Under the pieces are notes generated by a model. That model was not told where the DNA came from and did not search any database. It saw only the letters and a list, made by a program, of their open reading frames with translations. Positions 25,845 to 34,809 of a DNA stretch of 64,000 nt are shown here, piece after piece. The stretch comes from Aquimarina spinulae. GTDB taxonomy: Bacteria; Bacteroidota; Bacteroidia; Flavobacteriales; Flavobacteriaceae. The first letter of the stretch is position 1. Each line of letters starts with the position of its first letter. Made by a program: the position numbers and the translations under genes. Location: assembly GCF_943373825.1 (NCBI RefSeq), contig NZ_CALSBP010000002.1, positions 1,911,501-1,975,500 on the forward strand. The letters are read 5' to 3'.

Positions 25845-27575
25845 ATGAAATTTTTTAAAATCATAGCAATTCTAATATTGTTTTTCTGTTTTAGCTGTAA
25901 AGAACAAAAACAGAAAGACCCGTCAGCTTCATTACATCAAATTATTACAGAAATTGAAGAAAGAGAAGGATATGATGAAGAGGCATATCCTCTAGGTCTT
26001 TTTACCAAAGAGTATTTCAAAAAAGAAGCTGATTTTGCTCAAAAAAAGATAGAAGAACTAAATGGTATTGATGCTACATTACTTAAAGAAACCGATAAAA
26101 TATCTCTTGATTTATTAAAATTTACTTTGCAAAGAACTGTTGATTTTTATGAGTTTGAAGCCTATCTCAATCCCCTATTATCTGATTCTGGATTTCATAG
26201 CAATCTCAATTATATGGTTAGGCCATTGGCCAATTATAAACAGGCTAAAAATTACCTAAACAAACTTAATGCAATCCCCGAATTTGTTGATCAACATTTT
26301 ATAAACTTAAGAGAAGGTCTTGAAAAAGGAGTCTCACAACCAAGAGTCATTTTTAAAGGATATGAATCAACATATAATGACCATATCGTTGATAGTGTTA
26401 AAAACAGTTATTTTTATTCTCCTTTTAAAAGCTTGCCAGAAATACTAACAAAGGCTCAAAAGGATTCAATACATAATGCGGCCAAAGAAGTAATTAAAAA
26501 TAAGGTTATCCCTCAATTTAAAAGAATAAAGACATTCTTTGAAACCGAATATTTACCTAAGACAAGAACCGCAATTGGTGTGTCTCAAACTCCAAATGGC
26601 GAAGCTTATTATCAAAACAGGATTAACTTTTATACTACAAGCACTACATATACTGCAGATGAGATTCATAATATCGGATTAAAAGAAGTTGCCAGAATAA
26701 AAGCGCAAATGGAGATCATCATAAAAGAGCTTAATTTTCAGGGTAGCTTTTCGGACTTTTTTAAATTTCTTCGTACCGATGAGCAATTCTATGCAAAAAC
26801 ACCAGATGAGTTGCTTATGATTGCCCGAGATATGGCTAAGCGAGCAGATGAACAACTACCTCGTTTTTTTAAAACATTACCCAGAAAACCATATGGGGTA
26901 GCCCCTGTACCAGATGCTATAGCTCCAAAATACACCAGTGGTCGATATGTAGGAACAGAAGCGAATAGTACCGATCCAGGATATTATTGGGTAAACACTT
27001 ATGATTTACCAAGCAGAACACTATATACACTACCATCGCTTACCGTGCATGAAGCTGTACCCGGGCATCACTTGCAAGGCAGTTTAAACAATGAATTAGG
27101 GGATAGCATACCACAATTTAGAAAAAATTTATATCTATCTGCATATGGAGAAGGCTGGGGATTATATGCTGAGTTTCTGGCAGAAGAAATGGGGATGTAT
27201 ACCACTCCTTATGAGCAATTTGGAAAACTAACCTATGAAATGTGGCGAGCATGTCGCTTAGTAGTAGACACAGGGATTCATGCAAAAGGATGGACACGTG
27301 AACAAGTCATCGATTTTATGTCTTCGAATACAGCATTATCATTACATGAAATACATACAGAAACCGATCGATATATTTCATGGCCTGGCCAGGCTTTGTC
27401 GTATAAAATTGGTGAATTAAAAATTAGAGAATTGCGTAAAAAAGCTGAAACCGCTTTGGGAAATAAATTTGATATCCGAGAATTTCATGAAATCGTTCTT
27501 GAGCAAGGTACAGTTACGCTTTCAATTTTAGAAAATAGAATTAACACTTATATCGAAAAAACAAAAAATGGCTAG
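25845..27575 (+). CDS. DUF885 family metallopeptidase-like lipoprotein
   Basis: The 576-residue protein starts with a lipoprotein signal (FFCFSCKEQ) and contains the DUF885 signature HEAVPGHHLQGSL (about residue 402, an HExxxH-type zinc site) plus YGEGWGLYAEFLAEEMGMY. DUF885 proteins are related to carboxypeptidase-like zinc peptidases. The gene lies in the middle of the hydroxyproline operon and overlaps the epimerase gene by 8 bp, which points to a role in releasing hydroxyproline from peptides. That role is inference. Confidence 0.88.
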   Translation: MKFFKIIAILILFFCFSCKEQKQKDPSASLHQIITEIEEREGYDEEAYPLGLFTKEYFKKEADFAQKKIEELNGIDATLLKETDKISLDLLKFTLQRTVDFYEFEAYLNPLLSDSGFHSNLNYMVRPLANYKQAKNYLNKLNAIPEFVDQHFINLREGLEKGVSQPRVIFKGYESTYNDHIVDSVKNSYFYSPFKSLPEILTKAQKDSIHNAAKEVIKNKVIPQFKRIKTFFETEYLPKTRTAIGVSQTPNGEAYYQNRINFYTTSTTYTADEIHNIGLKEVARIKAQMEIIIKELNFQGSFSDFFKFLRTDEQFYAKTPDELLMIARDMAKRADEQLPRFFKTLPRKPYGVAPVPDAIAPKYTSGRYVGTEANSTDPGYYWVNTYDLPSRTLYTLPSLTVHEAVPGHHLQGSLNNELGDSIPQFRKNLYLSAYGEGWGLYAEFLAEEMGMYTTPYEQFGKLTYEMWRACRLVVDTGIHAKGWTREQVIDFMSSNTALSLHEIHTETDRYISWPGQALSYKIGELKIRELRKKAETALGNKFDIREFHEIVLEQGTVTLSILENRINTYIEKTKNG

Positions 27576-28578
27576 AACCACTTTTAAATGTATCGATGCT
27601 CATACCTGCGGAAACCCAGTAAGAGTAGTTACAACGGGCAGACCCGATCTAATTGGAAAAACGATGAGTGAAAAACGGCAACATTTTCTCACCACTTATG
27701 ATTGGATAAGAAAAGGGCTAATGTATGAGCCTCGAGGACACGATATGATGAGTGGTAGTTTTTTATTCGAACCCCACCATCCCGATAATGATTTTTCTAT
27801 TCTATTTATAGAAACCTCTGGGTGTCTTCCTATGTGCGGTCATGGTACTATTGGAACCATCACCATTGCCATAGAAGAAGGATTGATACAACCCAAAACT
27901 CCTGGAAAAATTAGAATGGAAGCTCCAGCAGGACTGGTAGAAATAGAATACCAGCAAACCAATAAAAAAGTAGATTGGGTAAAACTCAAAAATGTAAAAT
28001 CATATCTGGCAGCAGAAGGTTTAACTATAGAATGCCCAGAATTAGGAGAACTCGTTTTTGATGTTGCCTATGGTGGAAATTTTTATGCCATTGTAGATCC
28101 TCAAAAAAACTTTAGCGGGGTTCATGATTTTACAGCAAGTAAGTTAATCCAGTATTCTCAAGTAGTACGAGAACGTATTAACAAAAAATATCCTAATGCA
28201 TTTATTCACCCAGAAAATGATACGATTAGAGATGTAAGTCATATGCTTTGGACAGGAGATCCTATCAACCCAGATTCGTCGGGTAGAAATGCTGTTTTTT
28301 ATGGAGACAAAGCTATTGATCGTTCTCCCTGCGGAACAGGAACCTCTGCAAGAATAGCACAGTTATATGCCAAAGGAAAACTACAACAAGGAGAAGAATT
28401 TGTTCATGAAAGTTTTATTGGTAGCACATTCATAGGTAGAGTTGAAGAAGAAACACAATTAGGTGACATAAAAGCCATTATCCCAAGCATTCAGGGTTGG
28501 GCAAAAGTTTATGGATACAATACTATCATTATTGATGATGAAGATGATCCTTATGCACATGGTTTTCAGGTTATTTAG
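27568..28578 (+). CDS. 4-hydroxyproline 2-epimerase (proline racemase family)
   Basis: The 336-residue protein has both catalytic cysteines of the epimerase: SGCLPMCGHGTIG and DRSPCGTGTSAR. It also has the N-terminal DAHTCGNPVRVV and PRGHDMMSG motifs of the family. It converts trans-4-hydroxy-L-proline to cis-4-hydroxy-D-proline, the first catabolic step. It overlaps the upstream DUF885 gene by 8 bp, so translation is coupled. Confidence 0.93.
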   Translation: MARTTFKCIDAHTCGNPVRVVTTGRPDLIGKTMSEKRQHFLTTYDWIRKGLMYEPRGHDMMSGSFLFEPHHPDNDFSILFIETSGCLPMCGHGTIGTITIAIEEGLIQPKTPGKIRMEAPAGLVEIEYQQTNKKVDWVKLKNVKSYLAAEGLTIECPELGELVFDVAYGGNFYAIVDPQKNFSGVHDFTASKLIQYSQVVRERINKKYPNAFIHPENDTIRDVSHMLWTGDPINPDSSGRNAVFYGDKAIDRSPCGTGTSARIAQLYAKGKLQQGEEFVHESFIGSTFIGRVEEETQLGDIKAIIPSIQGWAKVYGYNTIIIDDEDDPYAHGFQVI

Positions 28579-28657
28579 CCAAAACTAAAAAGACATAATA
28601 AAATACTAAGTAAACACAACAGAATACCACACTAAGCTTGTCTAAGTGTATACAATT

Positions 28658-29905
28658 ATGAGCAAAGAAGTTATTATCATAGGAGGCGGAATCATAGGAT
28701 TATGTTCTGCATATTATTTACATAAAGAAGGGCATCATGTTACTGTAATTGATCAATCTGCAATGAATTCTGGTGCTTCTTACGTTAATGCAGGCTATCT
28801 TTCCCCAAGCCATATCATCCCTCTTGCAGCGCCTGGTGTAATGAAAAAAGGACTAAAATGGATGTTTAACCCCACTAGCCCATTATTTATAAAGCCCCGT
28901 CTTAATTTGGATTTCTTACGTTGGACATGGGCATTTAACAAGTCTTGCTCGGTAAAAAATGTAAATCAAGGTATTGCTGCCATTAAAGATATTGCAGTAT
29001 TAGGTAGAGATTTGTATTCTGAAATCAGATCTGATGAAAATTTTACGTTTCAGCTAGAAAAAAAAGGGCTTTTAATGATCTGCCAAACCGAAAAAATGCT
29101 CGAAGAAGAAATTCATGTTGGTAAGATGGCAACCAAAGAAGGATTGCCCGTAAAAGAGCTTTCATTTGACGAATTAAAACAAATGGAACCCAATGTACAA
29201 TTGCAAGCAAAAGGAGCAGTACTATATGAATGTGATTGGCATACTACCCCGCAAACCTTTATGGATGAAATGAAAGCTTTTCTTGAAGCTTCTGGGGTAA
29301 CGATTCGCAAAAATGAAAAGGTAGAAGATATTAGTATACAGAACAATAAAATTACTTCGATACATACTAAGAATACATCATACACAGCAGATGAATTTGT
29401 ACTAGCAGCAGGATCATGGTCAAATTTATTAAGCAAAAAACTAGGGATTAAATTGTTACTGGAAGCCGGAAAAGGATATCGTATTAATGCTGAAAGAGAT
29501 TTAGGAATAACTATGCCAGCTATACTAACTGAAGCCAAAATTGCAGTAACCCCAATGCAAGGATTTACCAGATTTGCCGGTACTATGGAAATAGCAGGTA
29601 TTAATCATAATATTAATAAGGTGAGAGTAGAAACTATCGCCAGTGCCACACAGCGGTATTATCCCGATATAAAACTTTCAAATAGAGAAAAAGAAGCAGC
29701 TACATCTGGTCTTAGGCCTGTTTCTCCAGATGGGCTACCCTATATTGGTAAGTCTAACACTTGTAATAATCTTACTATTGCTACAGGGCATGCTATGATG
29801 GGCTGGACTATGGGAACTTCTACAGGGAAACTGGTTTCAGAAATTATTTCTGATCAAAAACCTTCTTTGAGTCTAGATGCTTATCATCCTGATCGTAAGT
29901 TTTAA
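28658..29905 (+). CDS. FAD-dependent D-hydroxyproline dehydrogenase (DadA/DAO family)
   Basis: ATG 28658 is chosen because it puts the dinucleotide-binding motif VIIIGGGIIGLCSAYYLHKEG at residue 5; an upstream Met at 28646 adds only MYTI. The 415-residue protein has the DAO fold, with SGLRPVSPDGLPYIGKS and ATGHAMMGWTMG at the FAD site. Next to the epimerase it should oxidise cis-4-hydroxy-D-proline to the pyrroline. It is the last gene of the operon. Confidence 0.92.
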   Translation: MSKEVIIIGGGIIGLCSAYYLHKEGHHVTVIDQSAMNSGASYVNAGYLSPSHIIPLAAPGVMKKGLKWMFNPTSPLFIKPRLNLDFLRWTWAFNKSCSVKNVNQGIAAIKDIAVLGRDLYSEIRSDENFTFQLEKKGLLMICQTEKMLEEEIHVGKMATKEGLPVKELSFDELKQMEPNVQLQAKGAVLYECDWHTTPQTFMDEMKAFLEASGVTIRKNEKVEDISIQNNKITSIHTKNTSYTADEFVLAAGSWSNLLSKKLGIKLLLEAGKGYRINAERDLGITMPAILTEAKIAVTPMQGFTRFAGTMEIAGINHNINKVRVETIASATQRYYPDIKLSNREKEAATSGLRPVSPDGLPYIGKSNTCNNLTIATGHAMMGWTMGTSTGKLVSEIISDQKPSLSLDAYHPDRKF

Positions 29906-29979
29906 TCAAAGATGGTTCTATAGTCAAAGAAGGCTTTTATTTTCTACAAATAATATTTGTGAAAAATTATAAGATATTA

Positions 29980-30159
29980 TTATCTATTACATGAATGATT
30001 CACACCATTTATAATACGAGATATTAAACTACCATCTGTACCGTCAATTCTAATAAGGTCTTCCTTATTTCCTCCCTTTATTCTGGCAATATTAGAATCG
30101 GTAAGTTTGGTTACATTCATTTTTTTAAATTCTAGTTTTACTTTTTTATTCGTTTTCAT
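29980..30159 (-). CDS. Short GG-leader peptide, candidate RiPP/lanthipeptide-type precursor
   Basis: A 59-residue frame on the minus strand, below the usual length cut-off. The first 30 residues (KKVKLEFKK, then NVTKLTDSNIARIKGG) follow the leader pattern of Bacteroidota natural-product precursors: a basic L-x-F/L-x-K block, a hydrophobic helix and a terminal Gly-Gly for a C39-type peptidase exporter. The 29-residue remainder contains Ser, Thr and one Cys, ending HSCNR. No modification enzyme or exporter lies nearby. The upstream gene on the same strand is a TPR-AraC regulator, with 131 bp between. It is probably cleaved after GG and exported, but the product is unknown. Confidence 0.7.
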   Translation of the reverse strand: MKTNKKVKLEFKKMNVTKLTDSNIARIKGGNKEDLIRIDGTDGSLISRIINGVNHSCNR

Positions 30160-30197
30160 GATGAGTTAATTTGAACTTTGTTATAATGTAAATGTAA

Positions 30198-30254
30198 CTA
30201 ACAAACACTAATTGTTAGACATATTCCTTTATGTTCTGGGTAAGATTTATAAAT
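30198..30254 (-). promoter_or_regulatory. Upstream region of the GG-leader peptide gene
   Basis: On the plus strand AAGATTTATAAAT lies at 30242-30254, identical to the two copies at 32156 and 32178. An inverted repeat CTAACAA/TTGTTAG (30198-30204, 30212-30218) is closer to the start. No exact TAnnTTTG box is found; TTAGTGTTTG, with one extra base, is the nearest. Regulatory meaning is inferred. Confidence 0.4.
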
Positions 30255-30290
30255 ATTTAGTGGTATTTACCAAGCATTAAAACCCGTAAC

Positions 30291-32018
30291 TCATTCACCA
30301 CCATACTCTTTTATGTATTCAGCAGGATTACAACCATTTTTTTTATAAAAAGCCTTAACAAAAGACTGAATATTATTAAAGCCTACTTCTTTTGCCATAG
30401 ATGTTATAGAATAGTGTCTAAATTTTTTATTACTTTTTATTTGTTGTATACAATATTCAATACGTAAATCATTAATATAGTTGGCAAAGTTTTTTTGTTT
30501 ATCCATATTGATGATTCTGGATAAATATGTAGAATTTGTTTTTAGTTTTTTGGCAACTATAGCTAATGTTAAACCATTTTTCAAAAAAATTTTATTTTTC
30601 TCAAACTCTTCTAAATTCTTTAAAATATCATCTCTTAATTCTGGCGCAATTTCAACATCTTTAGTCTTCTGTACTTTCTTTTTATTTAGATGTTCTGCAT
30701 TTAGTAATTTTTCCTGGTATTCTTTTTCATAGTTTTTCTTTCTTTTTTTGTAATAATATAAATACCCCAGACTTATCAATACGATGGTTAATCCACCAAA
30801 AACCCATAGCTGGTTTATGGTTGTTCTACTATGGTTTTTAATACTATCTATTAATCGTTCTTTGTCTTTGATGAGTTGTACGTTATCATACTTTTTTTCA
30901 ATATCTATGTGTAACTTTTTATACTTTACAGAAAAACTACTATCTAGTTTTATCAGTTTTTCCATGATTCTTAGCTGATTCGCTTTATCATTTTCCCTCT
31001 TGTAATGATCTATAAGTAATGTAAATGCTTCTCTGGTTTCTAATATATAATTAGAAACGTGTACCGCAGAGTCTATTTTTTTAAAATACCCTATAGCCTC
31101 TTCTTCCTGTTCTAGCTCTAACAGTGTTTTTCCTAAATATAAATAGGTAATAAGTATATTAGTATATGGAGTCTTTTTGGAAAGAGATAGAGACTTTTTT
31201 AAACTATCCTGTGCTATGTTATATTCTTTTCTATAATAACTATTAACCCCATATGATGAAAGTAACTCAGAATAGAAATGTGGGATATCTCCTGATAGAG
31301 TCGATGTAATTCCTTTTTTCAAATAGAAATGTGCAGTATCATATTTTTTAAATAAATTATAACTATCCGACAATTTACAGAGAGTAGCTATATAATGTGA
31401 CCTAAATTTACCTATAGTATCCTGAGTTGATAGGAGGTCTAAATTTTTTTTATAGATTTCTAAAGATTCTCCATCTTTTCCTAAGATGGTCTTAAGTATT
31501 GCAATATTATGTGTTATAGCAATGATATGACCAATATTATTATTGATCTCTGCATGTTTTTTCGAAATTAAATACGAAGTTAAGGCTTCATTATATTGTT
31601 CTAATTTTTGTAAAAGATAACCTCTTAAAAGATAACCTCTTGCAGGGTAGAATTCATTTTTTACACCTTTGGTAACAACAATCATAGAATCTGTGTATGC
31701 CAAAGCTATTTTTGGATTATTTATATTCATTTCGAAGAATATTTGATATCCATTTGCTATCTCAATACTATCCTTGTCTTTCTTTGCTCTGGTAAGATAT
31801 GTATTCGATATTTTTTTAACTAAAACAGAGTCTTTATAGTGTTTAATAAAAAGTGATCGTAATTCATCAAATGTTTTATGTGTTAATGAATCCGAAACTG
31901 AATATTGCTTTTCACTAATCCTGTTTTTTGTTATCATACTTACTCCTTTACCATGGAGAAAGGTGAAACTTATAAAAATTAAAACAATACTATAAATATT
32001 CTTCATTCTTATATTCAA
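30291..32018 (-). CDS. TPR-AraC transmembrane regulator
   Basis: The 575-residue protein has an N-terminal export signal, about six TPR-like helices pairs (residues 80-370), one transmembrane helix (LWVFGGLTIVLISLGYLYYY, near 405) and a cytoplasmic AraC HTH (about 475-570; LTLAIVAKKLKTNSTYLSRIIN, ITSMAKEVGFNNIQSFVKAFYKKNGCNPAEYI). It should sense a periplasmic peptide or protein and bind DNA directly. It is divergent from the LRR gene at 32366 and lies upstream, on the same strand, of the GG-leader peptide gene. Repeats AAGATTTATAAAT occur before both. Confidence 0.88.
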   Translation of the reverse strand: MNIRMKNIYSIVLIFISFTFLHGKGVSMITKNRISEKQYSVSDSLTHKTFDELRSLFIKHYKDSVLVKKISNTYLTRAKKDKDSIEIANGYQIFFEMNINNPKIALAYTDSMIVVTKGVKNEFYPARGYLLRGYLLQKLEQYNEALTSYLISKKHAEINNNIGHIIAITHNIAILKTILGKDGESLEIYKKNLDLLSTQDTIGKFRSHYIATLCKLSDSYNLFKKYDTAHFYLKKGITSTLSGDIPHFYSELLSSYGVNSYYRKEYNIAQDSLKKSLSLSKKTPYTNILITYLYLGKTLLELEQEEEAIGYFKKIDSAVHVSNYILETREAFTLLIDHYKRENDKANQLRIMEKLIKLDSSFSVKYKKLHIDIEKKYDNVQLIKDKERLIDSIKNHSRTTINQLWVFGGLTIVLISLGYLYYYKKRKKNYEKEYQEKLLNAEHLNKKKVQKTKDVEIAPELRDDILKNLEEFEKNKIFLKNGLTLAIVAKKLKTNSTYLSRIINMDKQKNFANYINDLRIEYCIQQIKSNKKFRHYSITSMAKEVGFNNIQSFVKAFYKKNGCNPAEYIKEYGGE

Positions 32019-32155
32019 AGTGAATAGTTAAAAATTGTTGACAAGATAAGGGATAACCATATAAATAGAGTATGATTTCAATAACAAATCATGAAACTTT
32101 CTTAAAAAAAACAAACCTTCTGATAAAAAGCATTTTGAAGCTAAAAACAATGGTT

Positions 32156-32237
32156 AAGATTTATAAATATATTGATCAAGATTTATAAATCCTAAGTTAC
32201 TCCTGTTGTTATAGTGCAATTTCGACCTTTATCTTTG
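32156..32237 (+). promoter_or_regulatory. Direct repeats and promoter of the LRR gene
   Basis: Two identical 13-mers AAGATTTATAAAT (32156-32168 and 32178-32190) are spaced 22 bp, two helical turns, the pattern AraC proteins use for paired half-sites. Just downstream lie TTG (32206-32208) and the -7 box TATCTTTG (32230-32237), spaced by 21 bp. The rest of the 348-bp gap between the AraC and LRR genes shows no other signal. Confidence 0.6.
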
Positions 32238-32365
32238 TTTCAAATAAGCCAGTATAGATCTATACAAAATTTGATATAAACAATCAAAAAAACATCCTCA
32301 ATACAAAGCCTAAAAAACAAATTCTATTAACTATTCATCAAATTAAAACTAACTCATTCGTACTT

Positions 32366-34573
32366 ATGAAAAAAATTATCTTTTTGGGTATACTACTATG
32401 TCTTACCCTAACCTCTTATGCACAAAATATTTATATCCCTGATGCTAATTTTAAAAATGCTTTACTAGCATCATCAATAAACACCAATAATGATGTAAAT
32501 ATAAGTAAGCAAGAAGCAGAAAAAGCTGTATCCATAAAAGCTGTAAATAAGAATATTGAAAATCTTACAGGAATAGAGCACTTTATAAATCTAAAATACC
32601 TTACTATCCCTAAGAATAAGGTAACCTCTTTAAATCTAACAAAAAACACAAAATTACAATACTTGGATGTTAGCCAAAATCAGTTGATTAATTTAAATAT
32701 ATCGGGGTGTACGCAATTAGAACGATTGGATGCAAATAGTAATCAATTAGCACAATTGGATGTATCTAAAAATGTGATATTATTTGAATTAAAAATATAC
32801 AATAATAGATTTAAAAGAATTAATATTAATAGTAATACAAAATTATCGATACTTCATGCATGGACTAACCAATTAGAAGAATTAAATAGTACTAAAAACC
32901 TAAATTTAACCAGGTTATATGTTTGGGGGAATAAATTAACAAGCTTAGATGTTTCCAAAAACACAAAATTAGATGAATTAAATATCGGTAACAACTTACT
33001 AACCAACATAGACGCCTCTAAAAATACAATGCTTACTCATCTAGATGTAAGAGAAAGTCTGTTGACTAGTTTAAAATTGCCTGTAACTTCAACATTGAGA
33101 CGTATAAACGTTGAGAAAAACAAATTAACGTCTATCAATCTTACCGGAAACCCAAATCTAGAAAGATTAGATATAGGTTCTAATGCTTTAACAGAAATAG
33201 ATCTTTCTAAAAATATCAATCTCGTTTCTCTATATTGTTCAAAAAACAAGATCACTAAACTAGATGCCAGAAACTCTAAAATTGTTAATCTCGATGTTAG
33301 TGACAATAGCGAGTTAAAAACCATGTTTTTAACACATCGATACTTAAGTAAATATATTAAGGTCGAAAAATGCCCAAAACTAGAATTTATTTGCTTACAC
33401 AAATACTATTCTGATACTCCCTACATACAAAATAGAGTTAATGCATTAGGTTATAATTGTGTTATTAGTAGTGATTGTAGCTTAGCTCCTACTTCCACAA
33501 TCATTAATTTTAATGATCTAAATTTTAAAGCTGGACTCGTATCAAAGTATGATATTGACAGTGATAATGAAATCTCTGTAGACGAAGCAGAAAAAGTTAC
33601 TCATATCAATCTTGAAAATAGAAATATCACTGATATTACCGGGGTTGAGCATTTTACAAACCTAAAGGTTCTTCTTCTTAAAAACAATCAAATTACTATT
33701 GCAAACCTTAATAAGAATGATCAATTAAACACTATAGATCTAGCCAATAATAAGCTAACCTCTATAGACCTTAGAAATAAAGCTCTATTACGTTATCTTA
33801 CTCTTGATAACAATCAATTATTACAAATATCTCTAAACAGCAGCATAAATTTACAAGTACTACGATTGTCTAATAACCAAATAACTACATTAGATATTAC
33901 ATCAAATACTAATTTAGAGACTGTGGATGTTAGTAGAAACTTAATATCCAAAATTGATATTAGAAATTGTAACGCTATAAATACACTAAACATTAGCAAC
34001 AATCCAAATCTAAGAGAAGCGTATCTAACAGGAAATCATGCTTTTTACCAAAGTTACCAGCATTTCTCTGGCGTAGTTCATCATGCCAGACGTCTTTACT
34101 TAGATGGATGCCCAAATCTAAATTTTGTTTGTGTTAATTCGGTATCTTTTTTAAACGAGATTAACAACTATATACGATTTACATTAGGATATTCTACATG
34201 TAACGTCAATACTAGTTGTAAACCTACCAAAACAAGTGCTTTTGATAATCACTTTATACTTTCGCCAAATCCAGCAAGTAATTATTTAGCAATAACCCCA
34301 AAAGACCCTACAACTACAGGAAATGCAACTGTAACGATACTAAGACTTTCTGGAGAAATTGTAAAGAAAGTAGTTGTTAAATTTGCCGTAGACCCTAGAG
34401 AAGAACTTATACGAGAAGATCCTTTTGCTGCTCCAATTCCAAGAGGCACAAATGATATATTAATGGGTCTTAATTCTGTTTTGATTGATGTTACTGAATT
34501 GCCTGTTGGCCAATATATTCTCCATCTTCAATCTAGTAAAGGGTTATTAACAACGAAATTTATTAAAAACTAA
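32366..34573 (+). CDS. Secreted leucine-rich-repeat protein with T9SS sorting domain
   Basis: The 735-residue protein has a signal peptide (MKKIIFLGILLCLTLTSYAQ) and two rounds of bacterial LRRs (about 55-365 and 410-610; repeated LTSLDVSKNTKLDEL units). Each round opens with a similar acidic module (IPDANFKNAL, then NDVNISKQEAE; INFNDLNFKAGL, then DSDNEISVDEAE), so the protein is an internal duplication. The C terminus (HFILSPNPASNYLAI ... GQYILHLQSSKGLLTTKFIKN) is a type A T9SS domain. It is divergent from the TPR-AraC gene, with paired 13-mers upstream. Probably a surface-adhesive protein. Confidence 0.88.
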   Translation: MKKIIFLGILLCLTLTSYAQNIYIPDANFKNALLASSINTNNDVNISKQEAEKAVSIKAVNKNIENLTGIEHFINLKYLTIPKNKVTSLNLTKNTKLQYLDVSQNQLINLNISGCTQLERLDANSNQLAQLDVSKNVILFELKIYNNRFKRININSNTKLSILHAWTNQLEELNSTKNLNLTRLYVWGNKLTSLDVSKNTKLDELNIGNNLLTNIDASKNTMLTHLDVRESLLTSLKLPVTSTLRRINVEKNKLTSINLTGNPNLERLDIGSNALTEIDLSKNINLVSLYCSKNKITKLDARNSKIVNLDVSDNSELKTMFLTHRYLSKYIKVEKCPKLEFICLHKYYSDTPYIQNRVNALGYNCVISSDCSLAPTSTIINFNDLNFKAGLVSKYDIDSDNEISVDEAEKVTHINLENRNITDITGVEHFTNLKVLLLKNNQITIANLNKNDQLNTIDLANNKLTSIDLRNKALLRYLTLDNNQLLQISLNSSINLQVLRLSNNQITTLDITSNTNLETVDVSRNLISKIDIRNCNAINTLNISNNPNLREAYLTGNHAFYQSYQHFSGVVHHARRLYLDGCPNLNFVCVNSVSFLNEINNYIRFTLGYSTCNVNTSCKPTKTSAFDNHFILSPNPASNYLAITPKDPTTTGNATVTILRLSGEIVKKVVVKFAVDPREELIREDPFAAPIPRGTNDILMGLNSVLIDVTELPVGQYILHLQSSKGLLTTKFIKN

Positions 34574-34747
34574 ATCTCGATACTACCTAAAGAAAAGAGG
34601 TTGTGTTATTAGCTATTATTTGTAAATGATCAGGGAAATAGGTTGAGTTAGAAGTACAAAAAACCTGTCATAAGATGAAGAATACATATTCACAACCTTT
34701 TTTTCTACAGATAGTATAACCTTTCTTATAAAAAACATTGTTAAACG

Positions 34748-34800
34748 AACAGACCTCACAAGCTATAGTTTAAGCTTGTGAGGTCTGTTTTTATTTTGGT
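34748..34800. terminator. Bidirectional terminator between LRR and DUF4407 genes
   Basis: The 15-bp stem CAGACCTCACAAGCT (34750-34764) / AGCTTGTGAGGTCTG (34773-34787) has an 8-base loop and is flanked by A-rich and T-rich sequence (TTTTTATTTT). It serves convergent genes on both sides. Confidence 0.9.
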
Positions 34801-34809
34801 ATACCAAAT

